A program made the position numbers and the translations under genes. Positions 1 to 7,951 of a DNA stretch of 64,000 bases are shown here, one piece after another. The stretch is taken from the NCBI GenBank assembly GCA_046595995.1, contig JBKJNB010000037.1, positions 62,001 to 126,000 of the forward strand, written 5' to 3'. The notes under the pieces were generated by a model that was not told the origin of the DNA, made no database searches, and was given only the letters and a program-made list of their open reading frames with translations. The DNA comes from JAWXBR01 sp046595995 (lineage in GTDB: Bacteria; Bacteroidota; Ignavibacteria; Kapaibacteriales; Kapaibacteriaceae). The stretch's first letter is position 1. Every line of letters begins with the position of its first letter.

Positions 1-578
1 CCCGCGAATAAAAATCGAGTGTTCTTCATCCGTTGTATGTGCGAACGTAGGAGTTCTTCTACGTTCCCTTCAGCGTATGAGGCCACCTGCTGGAATTCAT
101 CAAATGCAACAATTACGCGCTTATCATATGCCTCGAGGTATCGAAATACGTCTGCTAATTGGTCCGCATTCCCACTTACCGCAGAGGATGACGTCGCTTG
201 CAGTTCAACGGAAGGCATTCCATCGGCGCCAATTTTAATTGTGCCACTAACCAAGCGTGCAAAGTCGCGCAGGATATCGGCCATCTTCTTGCCACGCGAA
301 TGCAGGTGCCGTGCAACAGCCGATGCAAGAGCGCCCGTCAAGCCCGCTACGTCTGTTGTGGGATGCAGGTCTACGTAGAGACATCCAGCGCGCTTCCGAA
401 CCTTGTTAAAAAGATGATGGATGAGCGCAGACTTGCCCATCCTGCGCAATGCTATAAGGGTAACGTTCCAGTCGCCAAGCAATGCACGCTCTAGTCGCGC
501 AAGCTCAGCGTCGCGGTCGCAGAACGTTTCTGGATCATACCCCTGTACGGGAAACGGATTGGTCTCTTGTACTGCCAT
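1..578 (-). CDS. AAA-type ATP-binding protein, C-terminus beyond window
   Basis: Translating the minus strand from the ATG at 578 gives an open frame of 192 codons that runs off the window start. It begins MAVQETNPFPVQGYDPETFC. Near residues 44-53 there is a P-loop-like segment, ALRRMGKSALIHH, in which the first glycine of a normal Walker A is replaced. Near residues 157-165 there is a Walker B, VIVAFDEFQ. This layout, with an early F-x-D/R-E box, an RRxGKS loop and a late hhhhDEF, is typical of the STAND-like/archaeal-type ATPases common in Bacteroidota, often 350-400 aa long; their cellular role is mostly unknown. The gene is last in a minus-strand run after DUF5686 but is separated from it by 77 bp containing four palindromic repeats. 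Family assignment is fairly secure; function is not. Confidence 0.75.
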   Translation of the reverse strand, partial: MAVQETNPFPVQGYDPETFCDRDAELARLERALLGDWNVTLIALRRMGKSALIHHLFNKVRKRAGCLYVDLHPTTDVAGLTGALASAVARHLHSRGKKMADILRDFARLVSGTIKIGADGMPSVELQATSSSAVSGNADQLADVFRYLEAYDKRVIVAFDEFQQVASYAEGNVEELLRSHIQRMKNTRFLFA

Positions 579-585
579 TCTCGAA

Positions 586-641
586 GTTACGCAAAATGCG
601 TTGCGCAAAATGCGTAACGCAAAATGCGTAACGCAAAATGC
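586..641. repeat. Four 14-bp palindromic tandem repeats before the ATPase gene
   Basis: Four head-to-tail 14-bp units (586-599, 600-613, 614-627, 628-641) follow the consensus GTWACGCAAAATGC, and a degenerate fifth begins at 642. Each junction forms a 5-bp inverted repeat ACGCA-AAA-TGCGT, so the array is a series of overlapping dyads. It occupies the 77 bp between the DUF5686 stop and the ATPase start, with the last unit only 7 bp from the ATG. The position suggests an operator or a 5'-leader structure for the ATPase gene; that is inference. Confidence 0.8.
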
Positions 642-655
642 GTTATCGCAGTAAC

Positions 656-3163
656 TCAGAGTAATGGGCTCGAAACGGTAATCGACCAGCCGAACGTTCC
701 GCGCGGAGTGGCAACGGGTCCGACGGGCCACAGTGCATCGAAGCGCAGGAAGAGGAAATCGCTGATGAACGTAGGTATTCTGCTAACTGCGAAGCCAGCC
801 TCTGTATACCACCCATGGGTTGAATCGTAGACACGTCCGGGCACAACGGCCTGCGCTCGTTGCACCATATTCAGGGCGCTGAATTTTCCTATGAGATCGA
901 TTCCTCTGCCATTGAAAGTCGGAAGGCCAATGGCCCGCCACCACATATCGGAGAAGTTGTGTTCGGCATGCAAGGCCACATACTCGGTACCTGCGTATGC
1001 ATTCACCGGTACAGTCGCGAGGTCTGTGGTCGATCCCATCAGAAAGAACCGCCTCATCGATGGGAACTGATACTGGCGTGGCGTCGCGTCTACAGCACGC
1101 CCCCCTTTCACATCAAGCGCAAGCTCCATGGGATGATACCCCGTGGCAAACGTGGGCAACACTGCACCTAGATGAACCTCGATATTCGAGAAGTTCTGGG
1201 AAGTAATTACCTCTTGACCATATAGCATCGATACTGTACCAAAGACGGGCCATGCAGTGCCGAGTATGTTATCGACCAACGTTGGCTGCCCTACACTAAT
1301 CGAAGCGTGAACCGTGCGATAGGCGCCTGCGTGCGCAGTGACTGGAGTACGATTGATGTCAGTTATCACTGGCATGTTGATATGACGTGCTTCGGCGAAT
1401 AGTGCGCCGATGTTGAAACGACCAACGGTGAGTCGGGCACCGACGTCAAAGCCATCACGTCGGTAGTAGTCCAAGTTGTCTGCAAACAGCAGGTCGGTGA
1501 AGTCGAATGTTTCAAATCGTTTCAGAATCGTTCGAGGGCTCTGCATTGTTGTCATGATTGAGAACACCTTGCCGGTTGCATCAAGCTGCAGACCCGGCTC
1601 ACGCAAGACCTTAACGTTCATACCTACGCTGCCTGCTCGTGTCAACCGATCGGTAACTGTGTCCTTTCCACCGAGAGACCCCATAACCTTCAAGGTGGCG
1701 AACGTGGTGGCTGCGATGAGTTCTCCACCGTACATCACACCAGTAATGGTGGAGCGGTCAATGACAGGCGATAACCCGAAGCCCACATTGCCAATGCTCG
1801 GCAGATGAATGAGACCAACAGTTGGAGCAGGGTCGATGCGCTTGCCGGCGGAGTCGTGCGGTGGGCCAATGCTGTCGGCTCGTCTGTATATCTCGCGTTC
1901 TTCTTCACTGGGTTCGGCAAACGCGTGTGCTTCCCAGAACTCAGATTTGGCCGAGTCTGCGTCGGGTGCAACAGTAATGCGTTTGCCCTTTATATCAACG
2001 CCAAGGCTCACAGAATTATCGGTGATATCGACTGCGCTAGTTGTCTTTGACTTTGAAGGGGTCTTACCGATGGAATCGGGAAGGGGCACGTTGACCTGGA
2101 CATCGGTAGCGTATGTCTGAACTGCAAAGCGACCTTCGAACTCCATTATGCCCTTGATGATAGCTACGTTCGCGCCAGCCGTCGCGAGCTGAAATGCCGG
2201 TACCCAGATACTGTCGTCATACCGTTCGTATCGCTGTTCGAATCGAAGTTCGCGTAGGAATGGGAAAGCCGTTTCGTCCGTGGGTGCGAACGCAGCAGCA
2301 ATCAGCTGATAGGTGCCTTCGACAATACTAAGTGTGCCTTCGAAGCCGGGGAAGATTCGCGACTTGGGTTCGAAGGACAATTCATAAATAAGTTTATCAC
2401 CGAGCATTTTCTTGCCGGTAATCGTGTACTTGTACTCATCCAACGCGTCGCGCCCAAGTGGAGTAACGAGTCGTGTCTTGATGAGCGTTATTTCGTCTTC
2501 TGTGAAATCGAAGAACTCGTCGAATACTGCAAGGTTCTCGGCAGGCAGAATGTTCTTCGTCTGACGTCGCTGCACGATGACGACTTCTTTTACCGGATTA
2601 GGGCGTCGTCGCTCATAGACTTTCGAGAAGGTTTCTGTAATCGAATTCGGTGAAATGTTCTGACCGTCGAGTGCTGTGCCTCCGATATCGACTCTCATCT
2701 TGCTATACAGCGTACTAACGAGCGTGTTGATTCGCGCGGCATTGATTTCTTTGCGCACGATTGCAAGGCGAATGAGTTCTTCCGAAGTCATGCCGGCTGT
2801 TACGGTTATGGTGGTTGACGTAACGTCGGAGGGCATAAGCGCGATATGCATGGCATCGCTGTTATCGGGGATGTCGAGCGTTCGTTCAGCATACCCGATG
2901 CTTCGGACCGTTAGCACCTTGTGTGTGACTTCGATTGGAAGCCGAAACCGACCACTAGTACGGGTATGCGTTCCTCGCTTCGTATTGCGTACGAAGACAG
3001 ATGCGGCAGATAATGGTTGACCCGTGAGGGAGTCTACGACGACTCCGGAAAGAACTCTGGCCTGTTGCGCGCTCACAGCAGGCACAACACCAAAGAGGGC
3101 AACGAACACGAGCGCGCGGAGAAGAAAAACAACGAGTGATTGAGCGGAAGGGGGTCTTGTCAT
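656..3163 (-). CDS. DUF5686/carboxypeptidase-regulatory-like outer-membrane protein
   Basis: This 835-aa protein has a signal peptide (residues about 1-32, ending VSAQQ). It then has a carboxypeptidase-regulatory-like beta-sandwich (about 35-105, beginning VLSGVVVDSLTGQPLSAASV) and a long region matching the DUF5686 type, ending in beta-rich segments typical of an outer-membrane barrel. The regulatory-like domain is the one found at the N-terminus of TonB-dependent SusC-like receptors, but no TonB plug is visible here. Substrate and function of the DUF5686 family are not established. It starts 21 bp downstream of the oxidoreductase gene, so the two are probably co-transcribed. The C-terminus (VSSPLL) lacks the final Phe usual for BamA substrates. 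Confidence 0.8.
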   Translation of the reverse strand: MTRPPSAQSLVVFLLRALVFVALFGVVPAVSAQQARVLSGVVVDSLTGQPLSAASVFVRNTKRGTHTRTSGRFRLPIEVTHKVLTVRSIGYAERTLDIPDNSDAMHIALMPSDVTSTTITVTAGMTSEELIRLAIVRKEINAARINTLVSTLYSKMRVDIGGTALDGQNISPNSITETFSKVYERRRPNPVKEVVIVQRRQTKNILPAENLAVFDEFFDFTEDEITLIKTRLVTPLGRDALDEYKYTITGKKMLGDKLIYELSFEPKSRIFPGFEGTLSIVEGTYQLIAAAFAPTDETAFPFLRELRFEQRYERYDDSIWVPAFQLATAGANVAIIKGIMEFEGRFAVQTYATDVQVNVPLPDSIGKTPSKSKTTSAVDITDNSVSLGVDIKGKRITVAPDADSAKSEFWEAHAFAEPSEEEREIYRRADSIGPPHDSAGKRIDPAPTVGLIHLPSIGNVGFGLSPVIDRSTITGVMYGGELIAATTFATLKVMGSLGGKDTVTDRLTRAGSVGMNVKVLREPGLQLDATGKVFSIMTTMQSPRTILKRFETFDFTDLLFADNLDYYRRDGFDVGARLTVGRFNIGALFAEARHINMPVITDINRTPVTAHAGAYRTVHASISVGQPTLVDNILGTAWPVFGTVSMLYGQEVITSQNFSNIEVHLGAVLPTFATGYHPMELALDVKGGRAVDATPRQYQFPSMRRFFLMGSTTDLATVPVNAYAGTEYVALHAEHNFSDMWWRAIGLPTFNGRGIDLIGKFSALNMVQRAQAVVPGRVYDSTHGWYTEAGFAVSRIPTFISDFLFLRFDALWPVGPVATPRGTFGWSITVSSPLL

Positions 3164-3184
3164 GGGTCCGGTTACGGTATAGTT

Positions 3185-3859
3185 CTAATCAGGTTGCACG
3201 CCTTGCACATTCCATCCAAGAGGTCCGCTTAGTGCATACCTCTGTGAAATACCAATCAACAAAGCAGTCATTCGCTCAAGCGTGCGGCTGAGCTTTAGTC
3301 CGCCGACGTACCACGGACGATATCCGAGCGTTCGAATAATGTTTTCAACAGTTAGCGCTGCTTCTTCAAAGTCAGAGGCGACAAAGGTGTCATAATGAAT
3401 CGACACTTCGCGAGGTAGCAGTAACGCTGATGCACTTATAGTATTCAGCGCTTTTACAACACGCGCATTTGGCAACATGGCCGCAAGGCATTCTGCTGCG
3501 CTCTCGTGATGTGGTGTCAACACGTCGTCGAGTGTCGGTGTTAATGGGTTCGTAATGCTGACGACAATTTTCCCAGACAAGGCGGCACGCACATCTGTGT
3601 CAAGCGTTTGCTCTGCCTGATAGGGTATGGCAAGGATTACGACGTCGGCATTGCGTACTGCATCTACGACGGACCTGTGAACCGTGACACGTGCCTGTGA
3701 TTGGGGCCATCGAGCAAACAGTCCCGCAAAGTCATTGTCAACTACGTGCAGAGGCGCTATCGGTGCATCTTGGGGTGTGCAGTCTATAAGCCGCGTCAAC
3801 AGGCCATTGCCCATTTGTCCAGCAGCTCCTACAACACAGAGTGAAGGGATTAAACTCAT
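3185..3859 (-). CDS. F420-type NAD(P)-binding oxidoreductase (NADP_oxidored family)
   Basis: This 224-aa cytosolic protein has an N-terminal Rossmann fold with the glycine-rich loop GAAGQMGNG (residues about 11-19). A second conserved segment, DVVILAIPYQAEQ, is the typical strand that follows the cofactor site in the NADPH-dependent F420 reductase/pyrroline-5-carboxylate reductase superfamily. Nothing else in the window suggests F420 synthesis, so reduction of F420 itself should not be assumed; plain NAD(P)-dependent reduction of another substrate is as likely. The ATG at 3859 is the first of the frame and leaves 46 bp to the divergent cytochrome gene, room for back-to-back promoters. It heads the minus-strand run that includes DUF5686. 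Confidence 0.75.
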   Translation of the reverse strand: MSLIPSLCVVGAAGQMGNGLLTRLIDCTPQDAPIAPLHVVDNDFAGLFARWPQSQARVTVHRSVVDAVRNADVVILAIPYQAEQTLDTDVRAALSGKIVVSITNPLTPTLDDVLTPHHESAAECLAAMLPNARVVKALNTISASALLLPREVSIHYDTFVASDFEEAALTVENIIRTLGYRPWYVGGLKLSRTLERMTALLIGISQRYALSGPLGWNVQGVQPD

Positions 3860-3905
3860 AGTATCTGATTGTATCTTAGGGCACCCTCAACTCTACTGGA
3901 ACGTC

Positions 3906-5474
3906 ATGCGGCTTCGCAACTTCGTCATCCTTTTTGTCGTGGCCGTCGTGGCGAGCGTCGTCTGTGTCGATGCACAGACTCCTACCTGGTCAGACAACGT
4001 CGCGCGAATCGTCTACGCAAAATGCACACCGTGTCACAGGCAGGGTGAGATCGCACCATTCGATCTCATTACCTACGCCGATGCAAAGATGAGGGCAAAT
4101 ACCATTAAGGCCGTTACAGAGTCGCGGTACATGCCCCCTTGGAAGCCCCTTCCGGGGCATGCAGACTACTTAGGCGATCGTTCATTGTCGTCCGAAGAGC
4201 AGTCCATCATTACTGCATGGATAGACGGTGGAGCGCCCGAAGGCGACCCCTCACGCACACCGACTCCGCCGACGTTTCCATCAGGATCGCAGCTTGGCAC
4301 GCCCGACCTCGTGCTTGAGATGAGTGCAGAATGGCAGATAGAAGACAATAACACCGATGTGTACAGGTACTTCGTACTTCCGACAAGTCTCTTGAAGGAC
4401 CAAAACATTCGCGCCCTCGAGTTTCGTCCAGGCAATGCCTCGGTCGTCCACCACGTGTTATACTACCTCGACACAACGGGTACTGCACGAAGAAAAGACG
4501 CCGAAGACCTGTTGGCTGGATACAGTGGCTTTGGTGACCCTGGCTTCGAGAGTGCCGCTTCGTATCTAGGTTGGGTGCCCGGTAGTCAGGCCCGATTTTT
4601 TCCGCCGAACATCGGTGCCCGCCTGTTAAAAAACTCTGATCTCGTTATTCAAGTGCACTACGCGCCGTCCTCGTTGCCAGCCACAGATCGTTCGCGTGTG
4701 AACGTCTTTTTTGATGACGATCCGCAGATACGTGTACTGAATGAGTTTTCTCTTAGTCCGATTAATATGAGTGCTGCTTTTGTGATACCCGCTAATCAGA
4801 AAAAGGGTTTTGTTGCAAAGTATACGATTCCCATCGACGTGAGCCTTATGGGGGTCGCGCCGCATATGCACCTTCTCGGTCGTGAATGTCGAGCCTATGC
4901 TGTCACTCCAAAAGGTGACACAATACGCCTGGTCGGCGTCAACGATTGGGATTTTAACTGGCAAGGCAGCTACACATTCAAAAACCTTATTCGTGTACCT
5001 CGAAACTCTGTGTTGCACTACGAGGCGATGTACGACAACACGACGCAGAATCCACTAAATCCGAATAGCCCGCCAAAGCTTGTTGGTTGGGGCGAAAAGA
5101 CAACGGATGAAATGATTCTATGCTACTTCTACTGGCTGCCGTATCAGGCTGGTGACGAAGCCATAGAGCTAGAAACGGATCCACCGTTAAGTGTTGTGAG
5201 CGACTTACGAACCGAAATGGAGTTCGCGTGTTCGCCGAATCCTGCGACGGAGCAGACTACCATTAGCTTTACGCTAGACAGGCCTCTAACGATTACGGTT
5301 GATGTTGTCGATGCAATGGGCCATCGTGTTACGTCACTAAAGAGTAACCGTCCGTTCGAGCCAGGTCAGCACACCATTCCCTACTCCGTTGTGAACCTTG
5401 CGAGCGGTGCATACTTCGTTCGCATAGAATCGTCACGCGGGATTGTCAGCCTCCCGCTCGTCGTTGTCAGATAG
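3906..5474 (+). CDS. Secreted cytochrome c-copper type II monooxygenase fusion with T9SS tail
   Basis: The start at 3906 gives a clean signal peptide (MRLRNFVILFVVAVVASVVC...), whereas the upstream GTG at 3684 lies inside the divergent gene. The mature 500-aa protein has a c-type heme motif C40-T-P-C43-H44. It is followed by a copper type II ascorbate-dependent monooxygenase fold in which the expected ligands of the PHM/DBH family can all be placed: H182-H183, H251 (QVHY), H320-x-H322 (APHMH) and M375 (YEAMYD). The last ~80 residues form a T9SS sorting domain (SPNPATEQTTISF ... LPLVVVR). The likely role is an extracellular or surface copper-dependent oxygenase with a built-in electron donor; the substrate is unknown. 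Its 3' end overlaps the convergent antiporter gene by 42 bp. Confidence 0.85.
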   Translation: MRLRNFVILFVVAVVASVVCVDAQTPTWSDNVARIVYAKCTPCHRQGEIAPFDLITYADAKMRANTIKAVTESRYMPPWKPLPGHADYLGDRSLSSEEQSIITAWIDGGAPEGDPSRTPTPPTFPSGSQLGTPDLVLEMSAEWQIEDNNTDVYRYFVLPTSLLKDQNIRALEFRPGNASVVHHVLYYLDTTGTARRKDAEDLLAGYSGFGDPGFESAASYLGWVPGSQARFFPPNIGARLLKNSDLVIQVHYAPSSLPATDRSRVNVFFDDDPQIRVLNEFSLSPINMSAAFVIPANQKKGFVAKYTIPIDVSLMGVAPHMHLLGRECRAYAVTPKGDTIRLVGVNDWDFNWQGSYTFKNLIRVPRNSVLHYEAMYDNTTQNPLNPNSPPKLVGWGEKTTDEMILCYFYWLPYQAGDEAIELETDPPLSVVSDLRTEMEFACSPNPATEQTTISFTLDRPLTITVDVVDAMGHRVTSLKSNRPFEPGQHTIPYSVVNLASGAYFVRIESSRGIVSLPLVVVR

Positions 5475-7223
5475 ACCATACGCTTCATCGCCGTCTCCGA
5501 AAACGGTATAACGATCGCGACGCAAGATTTCCTCTTGTTTGGCGACGATATTCTTGTCTACACCCAGTCGCGTAAGTAATTCAACGAGCACCTGAATCGA
5601 AGCTTCGAATTCTTCGATAATCACGACATCTGCACCGGCTTCTGCAAGATCTTCAGCTTGCAGAGCAAATCGCGACCGAACGATAACGCAGCAGTCTTTG
5701 CGAATCGATCGTATGGCATGAACCGTGTCGACCACTGCTGTCTGGTCGTTGATTGCCACAACAACAACTTTTGCCGATAACACACCTAAGCGTGTGAGGT
5801 CGTGCGCATCCGTCCCATCGCCCGCAATCATTGGCTCGCCGGCTTCACGTTCGCGTGCAGCGCGCTGTCGGTTAATGTCGAGTACACGATAAGGAATCTT
5901 TGTTGCTCGTAGCACATCAGCGACGTTACTTCCAACAACACCAAACCCGATGATTGCAACATCGATTGGGTCGTCGTCCATGACCGCGGCGCCTGGCTCA
6001 ACTTCATCGAGCGGACGTGACGATTCTGGTAGGGGAACGAAGCTCAAAACGGGGGCGGCTTGCTTCGCAAGCCATGGGGCCATGATAATGATTGTAGGTG
6101 TTGCAATCATGGTGGTAACGATGGCGACAAGCAGCGACTGAAAGCCAATGTCCGTCAGAAGTCCGTGCCCACGTCCCAACTCTGCAAGTACAAACGACAG
6201 CTCTCCAACTTGCGATAACACCAATCCCGTAATTAAGGCTGTTCGCACGGGCATGCGCAACAGTAGGAGCACGAATGTTACCACCACTGACTTCACTAAT
6301 AGAATACCCATCGCACCCGCTAGAGCAAACCACAATTGCGGACCATGTAGGTTTAGTAGCAGGCCAACGCTGACAAAGAACACACTTGTAAGCGCATCGC
6401 GCATCGGTTCTATGCTGCGTCCGATTCGGTGTCCATGATCTGTACCTGCAATGATTGCCCCTGCTAGGAACGCACCAAGCGCCATCGAGAGTCCGATCTG
6501 CGCCGTAACGAACGCGGCGCCGAAGCACACGAAGAGTGCGCCGAGCGTCAGAATTTCAGGTGTACCTGCGCGATCGACGAGTCCAACTAAGCGCGGAAGG
6601 ATGAAACGGAAAAGCAGAACGAGCAGAACGGTACCAATTGCGAATCCACCAAGCTTCAGAATAATGCTACCCAGTGTTATCGTAGCAGACGGATCAAGCA
6701 TCGAGATAATGATGACGAGAGGCACAAGCGCCAGATCTTGAAAGATGAGAATGCCCATCGACGCGCGGCCGTGAAGCAACCCAAGCTGTCCTCGCTCCCG
6801 CAGCATCTTTACACAGATCGCAGTGCTGCTTACAGAACACACAAGCCCAATGAGAATGGCCGTGCTCACGGGTACACCCATGCCAAACACTTGTAATACT
6901 GTGCCGGCTAGAATACTGATTACGAATGCGGTGAGGACGATCTGAAGCGGACCACCCACGAGAACCAATCGCTTCAGACTCTTGAGCTCTTCTAATGAAA
7001 ACTCGAGCCCAATGGTGAACAGTAACATCACCACGCCCAGCTCAGCAAGAGCCTTGATGACTTCGCCTTGATATACGATGCCGAAACACATCGGACCAAG
7101 CAAGATGCCTGTTGCAATCATGCCGATAACGACAGGTATGCGCAGCCTCTGAAAGAGTATGGTTACAAAAACAGCAGCGCCGAAGACAAGCACAAGCTCG
7201 TCCAGAAACTCAAATGCATGCAC
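5433..7223 (-). CDS. CPA2 monovalent cation:proton antiporter with RCK (TrkA-N) domain
   Basis: This 596-aa inner-membrane protein has about 12 hydrophobic segments over residues 1-385, typical of the Kef/YbaL (CPA2) family. A cytosolic TrkA-N domain follows from about residue 415, with the dinucleotide loop GFGVVGSNVA and later GDGTDAHDL. Such proteins exchange K+ or Na+ for H+ and are gated through the nucleotide-binding domain. The start is a GTG at 7223 supported by an AGGAGG box 4 nt upstream. The gene is the last of a four-gene minus-strand run (flippase, propeller protein, YggS, antiporter). The stop lies inside the convergent cytochrome gene. Whether it is K+- or Na+-specific cannot be read from the sequence. 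Confidence 0.92.
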   Translation of the reverse strand: MHAFEFLDELVLVFGAAVFVTILFQRLRIPVVIGMIATGILLGPMCFGIVYQGEVIKALAELGVVMLLFTIGLEFSLEELKSLKRLVLVGGPLQIVLTAFVISILAGTVLQVFGMGVPVSTAILIGLVCSVSSTAICVKMLRERGQLGLLHGRASMGILIFQDLALVPLVIIISMLDPSATITLGSIILKLGGFAIGTVLLVLLFRFILPRLVGLVDRAGTPEILTLGALFVCFGAAFVTAQIGLSMALGAFLAGAIIAGTDHGHRIGRSIEPMRDALTSVFFVSVGLLLNLHGPQLWFALAGAMGILLVKSVVVTFVLLLLRMPVRTALITGLVLSQVGELSFVLAELGRGHGLLTDIGFQSLLVAIVTTMIATPTIIIMAPWLAKQAAPVLSFVPLPESSRPLDEVEPGAAVMDDDPIDVAIIGFGVVGSNVADVLRATKIPYRVLDINRQRAAREREAGEPMIAGDGTDAHDLTRLGVLSAKVVVVAINDQTAVVDTVHAIRSIRKDCCVIVRSRFALQAEDLAEAGADVVIIEEFEASIQVLVELLTRLGVDKNIVAKQEEILRRDRYTVFGDGDEAYGLSDNDEREADNPA

Positions 7224-7227
7224 GCCA

Positions 7228-7233
7228 CCTCCT
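7228..7233 (-). promoter_or_regulatory. Strong Shine-Dalgarno that fixes the GTG start of the antiporter
   Basis: The minus strand reads AGGAGG, four bases before GTG at 7223. Most starts in this window lack such a box, so it is informative for choosing the GTG start. Confidence 0.75.
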
Positions 7234-7237
7234 GTAG

Positions 7238-7924
7238 TTAACGCTCACCGAATACTGCCGATCCGACACGAATAATAGTAGCGCCTTCTGCTATCGCCCA
7301 TTCAAAATCCGACGACATTCCCATCGACAAATCGTTTGCATCGCTCGTTACCATCCCTTGCTCGACTGCGCGATCACGAATGCTGCGCAGCTTCGAGAAA
7401 CATGCTCGTACAACTCCTTCGTCTTCGCTCAAAGCGCCTATGGTCATAAAGCCCCTTACGCGAAGCGTGTCGAGCCCCTTCAACAACGACAGCAAACTGT
7501 AAACCTCATCGGGATGTTGCCCATGTTTGGTTGCTTCACCTGAGGTGTTTACTTCGACGAAGATGTCGACGGCCCGGCCCTGACGCTGCAACTCTTTGTC
7601 AAGTGCCATTGCAAGCGATGAACTGTCGACAGATTCGATACACGTTGCAAACTGTAATGCGTCGCGCACTTTGTTTGACTGCAGATGTCCGATGAAATGC
7701 CAGGCAATGGTTAGGTCTCTCAACGCTTCGACCTTCGGAAGCGCTTCTTGCACCCGGTTTTCACCAAAGAGCGATGCGCCTTCTGCAACAGCCTCGCGCA
7801 GCACCGTAGGGGGCTGCGACTTCGTTGCAAGGAGCAGGCGTACTGTACTCTCCGAACGTCCGGCTTTCGCACACGCATTGCGAATGCGTGCACGCACAGT
7901 CTCGAGATTCTCGCGCAAAGTCAT
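7238..7924 (-). CDS. yggS: YggS/PLPBP family pyridoxal-phosphate homeostasis protein
   Basis: This 228-aa protein is full length for the family. It shows the PLP-lysine strand (LLLATKSQPP, Lys near residue 35), FGENRVQEA, the WHFIGHLQSNK block and the C-terminal phosphate-binding segment SMGMSSDFEWAIAEGATIIRVG (split here around MSxDxxxAI). The family is a single-domain alanine-racemase-like barrel that binds PLP and maintains vitamin B6 and amino-acid balance without a strong catalytic activity. It sits 27 bp after the propeller gene and 14 bp before the antiporter, so it is probably in the same transcript; the functional connection is unclear. Confidence 0.95.
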   Translation of the reverse strand: MTLRENLETVRARIRNACAKAGRSESTVRLLLATKSQPPTVLREAVAEGASLFGENRVQEALPKVEALRDLTIAWHFIGHLQSNKVRDALQFATCIESVDSSSLAMALDKELQRQGRAVDIFVEVNTSGEATKHGQHPDEVYSLLSLLKGLDTLRVRGFMTIGALSEDEGVVRACFSKLRSIRDRAVEQGMVTSDANDLSMGMSSDFEWAIAEGATIIRVGSAVFGER

Positions 7925-7951
7925 GTACGAAGGTACCGAAGGTATGTGAAG

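Noticed and set aside
586..641. CRISPR-like or coding repeat array
   Set aside because: Units are only 14 bp with no spacers, and the short plus-strand frames across them are low-complexity repeats of the same codons; no Cas gene is near.
3185..3859. F420 reductase in the strict sense
   Set aside because: Only the general NADP_oxidored fold is visible; no F420 biosynthesis gene is present in the window to support that substrate.
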